Under the pieces are notes generated by a model. The model worked only from the letters and a program-made list of their open reading frames with translations, did not search any database and was not told where the DNA came from. Below, one piece after another: positions 5,471 to 9,811 of a DNA stretch of 9,811 bases. Position 1 is the stretch's first letter, and every line of letters starts with the position of its first letter. Location of the stretch: positions 1 to 9,811 of the forward strand of contig DMLA01000177.1 of NCBI GenBank assembly GCA_003453555.1, read 5' to 3'. A program made the position numbers and the translations under genes. Source of the stretch: Chloroflexota bacterium (GTDB lineage Bacteria > Chloroflexota > Anaerolineae > UBA7937).

Positions 5471-6258
5471 TGGCCGACGACCTCCACCTCATCCCCTACT
5501 TCGGCGCCCAACAGATCTCGTGCACTGCCGTTAACCACCGCCACCGCCAACTCCTCAGAACTATCGATATAGGCGATCACCTCCCCCTCCTGGCCCTCGG
5601 CGTAGGTTCGGGAAAGCCCAACGATCTCCCGGTTTCGAACCCTCACCTTGATCTCTCTCCACGATAGTAGGTCTCGCCGGTAGATATTGGTCAAGAGGTT
5701 CCCAAAGCGATCGATATGAGCCACTTGGCCCTTGAGTTTTCCTTCCCCCCTCTCTGCCTGGGGAAGAGGGAAGGTCACCAGATCGTTCACCTCCTCCCCG
5801 AAAGCGAAAGGTGGAACACCCAAGGAGAGATGGGCGGCTACCGGAGCGAAGATATCGCGGCCATGGAAGACGGGGGAGATATAAGGCAGCCAGAATTCTG
5901 GGTTACTTATATCGATGATATGCTTAATTGCACGGCGGGCATCATGGACCACGTAGGTAAGGACGCCGTTGTCGGGGGCCACAAAGAGAGCCTGGGCTGT
6001 TTGAACGATCAAGGCTCGACGTTCGCTCCCCACGCCAGGGTCGACAACCACCAGATGGATGGTGCCCCCAGGGAAATAGCGGTAGTGGCGCGAGAGGACG
6101 AAAGCCGCCTGGGTGATGTTTTGGGGCTCGATATCGTGGCTGAGATCTACTATCCTGGCTTGAGGGTTTATGCCGTATATCACCCCTTTCATCACCCCCA
6201 CGTTGCCATCCTGCATCCCGAAATCGGTGGTCAAAGTTATGAGCCCCGTGGGCTTCAA
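5467..6258 (-). CDS. SAM hydroxide adenosyltransferase (DUF62 family)
   Basis: This 263-residue cytosolic enzyme of the former DUF62 family splits S-adenosylmethionine with water-derived hydroxide into adenosine and methionine. Halogenases such as SalL and the fluorinase are relatives. Motifs in order are TTDFG (10-14), DPGVGSERR (73-81), PDNGVL (95-100), FHGRDIFAPVAAHL (131-144) and IDRFGNLLTNI (182-192). The Asp-Arg-His set used by hydroxide-type members corresponds to D73, R80 and H132, with the same spacing as in the archaeal enzyme, so hydrolase rather than halogenase activity is expected. Length is typical (250-280). The start is TTG at 6258..6256, supported by GAGGAGG about 6 nt upstream and by the MKPTGLITLTTDFG beginning. 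Its stop overlaps the start of the NuoL-like gene as ATGA, so it heads and is coupled to the membrane-subunit operon. Why a SAM hydrolase is coupled to such subunits is unknown. Confidence 0.92.
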   Translation of the reverse strand: MKPTGLITLTTDFGMQDGNVGVMKGVIYGINPQARIVDLSHDIEPQNITQAAFVLSRHYRYFPGGTIHLVVVDPGVGSERRALIVQTAQALFVAPDNGVLTYVVHDARRAIKHIIDISNPEFWLPYISPVFHGRDIFAPVAAHLSLGVPPFAFGEEVNDLVTFPLPQAERGEGKLKGQVAHIDRFGNLLTNIYRRDLLSWREIKVRVRNREIVGLSRTYAEGQEGEVIAYIDSSEELAVAVVNGSARDLLGAEVGDEVEVVGQ

Positions 6259-6280
6259 ATCTGCCTCCTCGTCTCGCAGT

Positions 6281-6309
6281 TTGACGCTCTCTACCCCCTA
6301 TGCTATCAT
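6281..6309 (+). promoter_or_regulatory. Extended -10 promoter for the protease-methyltransferase operon
   Basis: The -35 box TTGACG (6281..6286) is followed after exactly 17 bp by TATCAT (6304..6309), preceded by TGC as an extended -10. Transcription would start near 6316. The candidate ATG at 6300 lies inside this promoter, which argues that translation starts downstream at the GTG at 6360. Confidence 0.62.
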
Positions 6310-6320
6310 CACGGTATCCA

Positions 6321-6349
6321 ATTCTAGCATTTTGCTCCTCTCAGTGCAA
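6321..6349 (-). promoter_or_regulatory. Extended -10 promoter for the SAM hydroxide adenosyltransferase operon
   Basis: On the minus strand TTGCAC (complement of 6344..6349) is followed after 17 bp by TAGAAT (complement of 6321..6326) with an extended -10 TGC. The -35 is weak (three of six), the -10 strong (five of six plus TGC). Transcription would start near 6314, giving a leader of about 55 nt. Confidence 0.55.
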
Positions 6350-6359
6350 CGAACCAAAA

Positions 6360-8099
6360 GTGGAAAAAGAGACCCTTCTGACCGAGGACCAGATAGACCT
6401 TACTAGGCAGAAGAAGGCTAAGGAGTACGCCCGCCTCAGACACCGCCTGCTTTTGGCGAACCTGGCTTTAGGAGGCATATACCTCCTCGCCTTTCTCCGA
6501 GGGCCCTCCCAAGCCCTCAAGGCTTGGTCCCTACACTTGACCTCCCACCCCTTCCTAGCGCTGGCTCTCTACTTTTGGGCCTGGGCCCTAATCTACGGAG
6601 TATTGCTCTTCCCTCTGGAGTATTACGGTGGCTTCGTCCTCCCCCACCGATACGGCCTCTCCACCCAGACCCATAAAGGGTGGGGGCTCGACCGTGCCAA
6701 GAGCCTCTTTTTGGGCCTCCTCTTGGGGACCCTAATCCTGGAGGTGATCTACTACCTGCTGCGGGCTTACCCTTCCCTTTGGTGGTTGATAGCCAGCCTC
6801 TTTATCTTACTTCTCACCACCCTCCTCACCAATTTAGCCCCGCTCCTCATTCTCCCCCTCTTCTTCCGGCTCACACCCCTACCTGAGGGAGAGATCGCAA
6901 AGAGGCTGACCGACCTAGCCGAACGAGCGGGCACCAAGGTGCGAGGTGTCTTCACCATAGATCTCAGCAGCAAGACCAGAGCAGCAAACGCCGCCCTCAT
7001 AGGCCTGGGGAATACCCGCCGCATCGTATTGGGCGACACCCTCTACGAGGGCTACACCCCCGATGAGATAGAGACCATCCTGGCCCACGAGTTGGGCCAC
7101 CACGCCCATGGCGACATGGCCCGAGGCATCATCCTTCAATCGGCGCTTACACTCTTCGGATTCTACTTAACTCATCGGGCCTTGAACTGGGGAGTCCCTC
7201 TTTTGGGCCTTAAGCCCCACGATATCGCCGCCTTGCCCCTCTTCGCTCTGACTATGGGCGCCTTTCTAGTGATAACCACCCCTTTGGCCAACCTCTACTC
7301 CCGTTCCCGGGAATGGGCGGCTGACCGGTACGCTTTAGAGCTAACTCGCCATCCAGAAGCCTTCATCTCCGTGATGGCTAAGTTGGCCAACCAAAACCTG
7401 GCCGAGGTGGAGCCTGAGCCCTGGGTGGAGTTTCTCCTCTATAGCCACCCAGCGATAGGTAAGCGGATTAAGCAAGGGAAAGAGTTTAAGAGAGCCCTGT
7501 CTGTCCGCCGACCCCCTTACAGCCGCCACGGTAACTACCAGAAGTATCTTAACCCCAACCCTCTGCAGCAGTATCTCATCCGGCGTTTCCACCAACGGGT
7601 GGGAGAACTGGTGAGAGAGACGGGGGCTATCCGCATCCTCGATGCCGGCTGTGGCGAAGGGTTCACCATCGAGCGGCTGGATAGCACCTTTTCTATCCAA
7701 GGGGTGGATAACGAACTCTCCTCCTTACTAGAAGCGAGAGAGAGGAACCCCCACTCTGATTTCTATCTGGGCGATATTCGAGACCTGCCCCTCGCCTCCC
7801 AGGCCTTCCCCCTGATACTCTGTTTAGAGGTCCTAGAGCACCTTCCCGACCCCCATCCCGCTCTTGAGGAGTTGAGAAGGGTGACCTCCCGCTACTGCTT
7901 GATCAGCGCCCCCCACGAGCCCTTCTTCAGGCTAGCCAATCTACTGAGAGGCAAGAACTTGAGAGCCTGGGGTAACGACCCGGAGCATATCCATAATTGG
8001 ACGGCCGGAGAGTTCATCCGCCTCCTGGAGGGGTACTTCGAAATCGAGAAAGTGGTCTACCCTTTCCCTTGGGTGATAGCCTTGTGTCGCCAAGCGTGA
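6360..8099 (+). CDS. Membrane M48 (Ste24-like) zinc metalloprotease fused to class I SAM methyltransferase
   Basis: One uninterrupted frame of 579 residues joins two enzymes. Residues about 20-380 are a polytopic M48 peptidase of the Ste24/CAAX-protease type: several membrane segments, the zinc motif HELGHH (H243, E244, H247), the third ligand E318 in 'SREWAADRYALE', and the family ending 'YSHPAIGKRI'. Residues about 390-579 are a class I methyltransferase: motif I ILDAGCGEGF (426-435), acidic SAM-binding residue in GVDNE (about 450), and LCLEVLEHLPDPHPALEEL (487-505). The linker 'KRALSVRRPPYSRHGNYQKY' has no in-frame ATG, GTG or TTG, so the second domain is not a separately started gene. I chose GTG at 6360 because the ATG at 6300 falls within the promoter; neither has a clear ribosome site. 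The stop overlaps the GTG of the next gene. The protease probably trims membrane proteins; the methylation target is unknown. Confidence 0.88.
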   Translation: MEKETLLTEDQIDLTRQKKAKEYARLRHRLLLANLALGGIYLLAFLRGPSQALKAWSLHLTSHPFLALALYFWAWALIYGVLLFPLEYYGGFVLPHRYGLSTQTHKGWGLDRAKSLFLGLLLGTLILEVIYYLLRAYPSLWWLIASLFILLLTTLLTNLAPLLILPLFFRLTPLPEGEIAKRLTDLAERAGTKVRGVFTIDLSSKTRAANAALIGLGNTRRIVLGDTLYEGYTPDEIETILAHELGHHAHGDMARGIILQSALTLFGFYLTHRALNWGVPLLGLKPHDIAALPLFALTMGAFLVITTPLANLYSRSREWAADRYALELTRHPEAFISVMAKLANQNLAEVEPEPWVEFLLYSHPAIGKRIKQGKEFKRALSVRRPPYSRHGNYQKYLNPNPLQQYLIRRFHQRVGELVRETGAIRILDAGCGEGFTIERLDSTFSIQGVDNELSSLLEARERNPHSDFYLGDIRDLPLASQAFPLILCLEVLEHLPDPHPALEELRRVTSRYCLISAPHEPFFRLANLLRGKNLRAWGNDPEHIHNWTAGEFIRLLEGYFEIEKVVYPFPWVIALCRQA

Positions 8100-9811
8100 G
8101 AAAACGGACGGCTCTCAGCATCCTCATCGCCCTCTACATCGCGCTCTTCTCCTTTATGTCCATTCGGAGGCATGAGACCCTCTACTCCAACGCCTTCGAC
8201 CTAGGGAATATGGACCAGGCGCTCTGGAACACCCTCCAGGGACGGATCCTTAGGTTCACCAACTGGTCAGGAGGGACAACCCGCCTGGCCGCCCACGTGG
8301 AACCGATCCTCATACCCCTCTCCCTCCTCTATATTTTGAGGAGCGACCCAAGAACCCTTCTCGTTTTCCAGACGGTGGTCATGGCCCTAGGCGCTCTCCC
8401 AGCCCACTTTCTGGCCCGTCTCAAACTGAAAAACGATTGGGCTGCTCTCCTCTTCCCCTTGGCCTATCTCCTCTCCCCCGCCCTTGAGGCCGCCAACCTA
8501 TCCGATTTCCACGCCGTATCTTTGACGCCGACCCTTCTCCTTTCAGCCCTCTACTTCTTAGAAAAAGGTAACTACCGGCTCCTTTCCCTTTTTTGTCTCC
8601 TGGCTATGGCTTGCAAGGAGGAGATCTCGCTTTTGGTGGCCATGATAGGACTCTACCTTTTGGCCCGCCACCGAAAGTGGCGACTGGGGCTGGCCCTAAT
8701 AGCGGTGGGGAGCCTTTGGTTCCTCCTCTCTCTCCTGGTCATCATCCCCCACTTCAGCCTCGCCGGTCGCTACCCTTATCTCTCTCGCTACGCCCATCTG
8801 GGCACCAGCCCAAAAGCGCTCATAGATAACCTCCTCACCAACCCCACCTCCCTATTTTCTCTCCTTCTAGCCCCCCAGAAGGTAGCCTACATTAAGGGTC
8901 TTCTCCTCTCCATAGGCCTGGTTCCTCTTCTGGCTCCCGAGGTAGCCCTCCTCTCCCTGCCCTCCCTGGCCATCAACCTTCTCAGCACCTCCCCCTGGAT
9001 GTTCTCCGGAGGGGCTCACTACTCAGCACCACTTGTCCCTTTCTTCCTTGCCGCTGGCATACATGGTGTGACACGACTAGGAGAGTGGTTAAGCCCCCGG
9101 TTAGGCCACAAAAGAGGTCTCGTCGCTCCCCTTCTGGTGGCCCTGGTCATCATCGTTCTCCATCACCGTCAAGGGGGTTTCTCCCCCCTGGCCGAGGGGG
9201 TCGAGATACCGAGCCTTACACCCCATCACCGCCTTTTGCCCGCCTTCACCCGCCTCATCCCCCCGGAGGCTTCCCTCTCCGCCCAGACGGCCCTCAACCC
9301 TCACGCAAGCGAGCGGGAAGATCTCTACCTCTTCCCCGAGGGCCAGGAAGCGGACTACATCTTCCTCGATGTCACCACCTCGACATACCCCCTCACCATC
9401 CCTGAATACAGAGGGGAGGTGCAGGAACTCCTCGATAGCGGCCGATATGGGCTGCTCGGGGCCCAAGATGGTTACTTGCTTCTTAAGAGAGGAGGAGGCT
9501 CGCCGATTCAACTCCCGGAAGGGTTCTTCTCCTTCGTCAAAGCCCGGGGGATAGACCACCCCTTAAGTATAAGGTTCGGGGAAGAACTGGAACTCCTGGG
9601 GTACGAGGCAAAACGGGTGGATTACCTAGTGGGGAAGAAAGGGAGTTATGAATTCACCCTCTATTGGCGGGCCCTGGAGCCGTTGGAGAAGGATTATCAG
9701 ATAGCACTCCTTTTCGCCCGGGAGGATGGGGCTCTGGTGCATAGCGTAGTTCACCATCCGGCCACCGCCTGGTACCCCACCCACCTCTGGAAAGAGGGTG
9801 AGGTGATCGCC
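8096..9811 (+). CDS. DUF2079 family GT-C-like membrane protein (partial, 3' end beyond window)
   Basis: An open frame of 572 codons starts with GTG at 8096, overlapping the previous stop (GTGA), and is still open at the right edge. It begins VRKRTALSILIALYIALFSF, a membrane segment. It then has 'ETLYSNAFDLGNMDQALWNT' (27-46) and 'LAAHVEPIL' (64-72), the hallmark FDLG..DQALWN...H..P pattern of DUF2079. 'ACKEEISLLVAM' matches the conserved KED/KEE loop. About ten membrane segments run to near residue 360, followed by an external soluble part ending in a beta-rich module ('YEFTLYWRALEPLEKDYQIA ... GALVHSVVHHPATAWYPTHLWKEGEVIA'), seen at the C-terminus of many Chloroflexota membrane glycosyltransferases. 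DUF2079 is thought to be related to GT-C lipid-sugar-dependent glycosyltransferases, but its reaction is not established. Co-transcription with the protease-methyltransferase is nearly certain from the overlap. Confidence 0.85.
   Translation, partial: MRKRTALSILIALYIALFSFMSIRRHETLYSNAFDLGNMDQALWNTLQGRILRFTNWSGGTTRLAAHVEPILIPLSLLYILRSDPRTLLVFQTVVMALGALPAHFLARLKLKNDWAALLFPLAYLLSPALEAANLSDFHAVSLTPTLLLSALYFLEKGNYRLLSLFCLLAMACKEEISLLVAMIGLYLLARHRKWRLGLALIAVGSLWFLLSLLVIIPHFSLAGRYPYLSRYAHLGTSPKALIDNLLTNPTSLFSLLLAPQKVAYIKGLLLSIGLVPLLAPEVALLSLPSLAINLLSTSPWMFSGGAHYSAPLVPFFLAAGIHGVTRLGEWLSPRLGHKRGLVAPLLVALVIIVLHHRQGGFSPLAEGVEIPSLTPHHRLLPAFTRLIPPEASLSAQTALNPHASEREDLYLFPEGQEADYIFLDVTTSTYPLTIPEYRGEVQELLDSGRYGLLGAQDGYLLLKRGGGSPIQLPEGFFSFVKARGIDHPLSIRFGEELELLGYEAKRVDYLVGKKGSYEFTLYWRALEPLEKDYQIALLFAREDGALVHSVVHHPATAWYPTHLWKEGEVIA

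Noticed and set aside
5716..6327. 203-codon plus-strand frame opposite the SAM hydroxide adenosyltransferase
   Set aside because: It is the antisense shadow of a gene with all its family motifs; its own translation shows no family features.
6300..6359. Upstream ATG start for the protease-methyltransferase
   Set aside because: The ATG forms part of the extended -10 promoter, there is no ribosome site, and the extra 20 residues (LSSRYPILAFCSSQ...) resemble nothing in M48 proteins.
9101..9559. 152-codon minus-strand frame near the right end
   Set aside because: It lies opposite the DUF2079 frame, which is continuous for 572 codons with family motifs.

Overview
This window looks like bacterial chromosome from a GC-rich organism, most likely Chloroflexota. 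The pointers are a three-domain S1 protein with a short acidic N-terminal region, a bS21 with a basic 'RWFVSKGE' variant, a DUF2079 membrane protein with a C-terminal beta-rich extension, and GTG and TTG starts. Phylum assignment is an inference from protein style only.

Minus strand, left part (1..1386): a consensus sigma70-type promoter (TTGACA, 17 bp, TATAAT) drives a long leader, then an S1-domain ribosomal protein gene and rpsU (bS21), which is cut by the left edge. Between this promoter and the next operon lies a 383-bp element without a transposase (1399..1781). It has paired terminal inverted repeats and a 5-bp target duplication (CAGAG).

Minus strand, middle (1788..6258): four tightly packed genes, three of the junctions being ATGA overlaps or an 18-bp gap. 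In transcription order they are a SAM hydroxide adenosyltransferase (SAM to adenosine plus methionine), a NuoL/HyfD-type antiporter-like subunit, a small HyfE/NuoK-like membrane protein and a NuoN/HyfF-type antiporter-like subunit. No NuoH-like or hydrophilic NADH/hydrogenase subunit is visible, so this looks like an orphan membrane arm. The NuoL-like gene carries short palindromic repeats inside its coding frame. Related repeats occur inside the 383-bp element.

Plus strand, right part (6360..9811): a divergent pair of genes overlapping by GTGA. The first encodes a membrane M48 (Ste24-like) zinc protease fused in one reading frame to a class I SAM-dependent methyltransferase. The second is a DUF2079 GT-C-like membrane protein that runs off the right edge. 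The two divergent operons are served by face-to-face extended -10 promoters whose -10 boxes are only 11 bp apart.

No tRNA, rRNA or CRISPR was seen. The most unusual items are the frame-tolerant palindromic repeats in the NuoL-like gene, the protease-methyltransferase fusion, the orphan Hyf-like module coupled to a SAM hydrolase, and the small mobile element.
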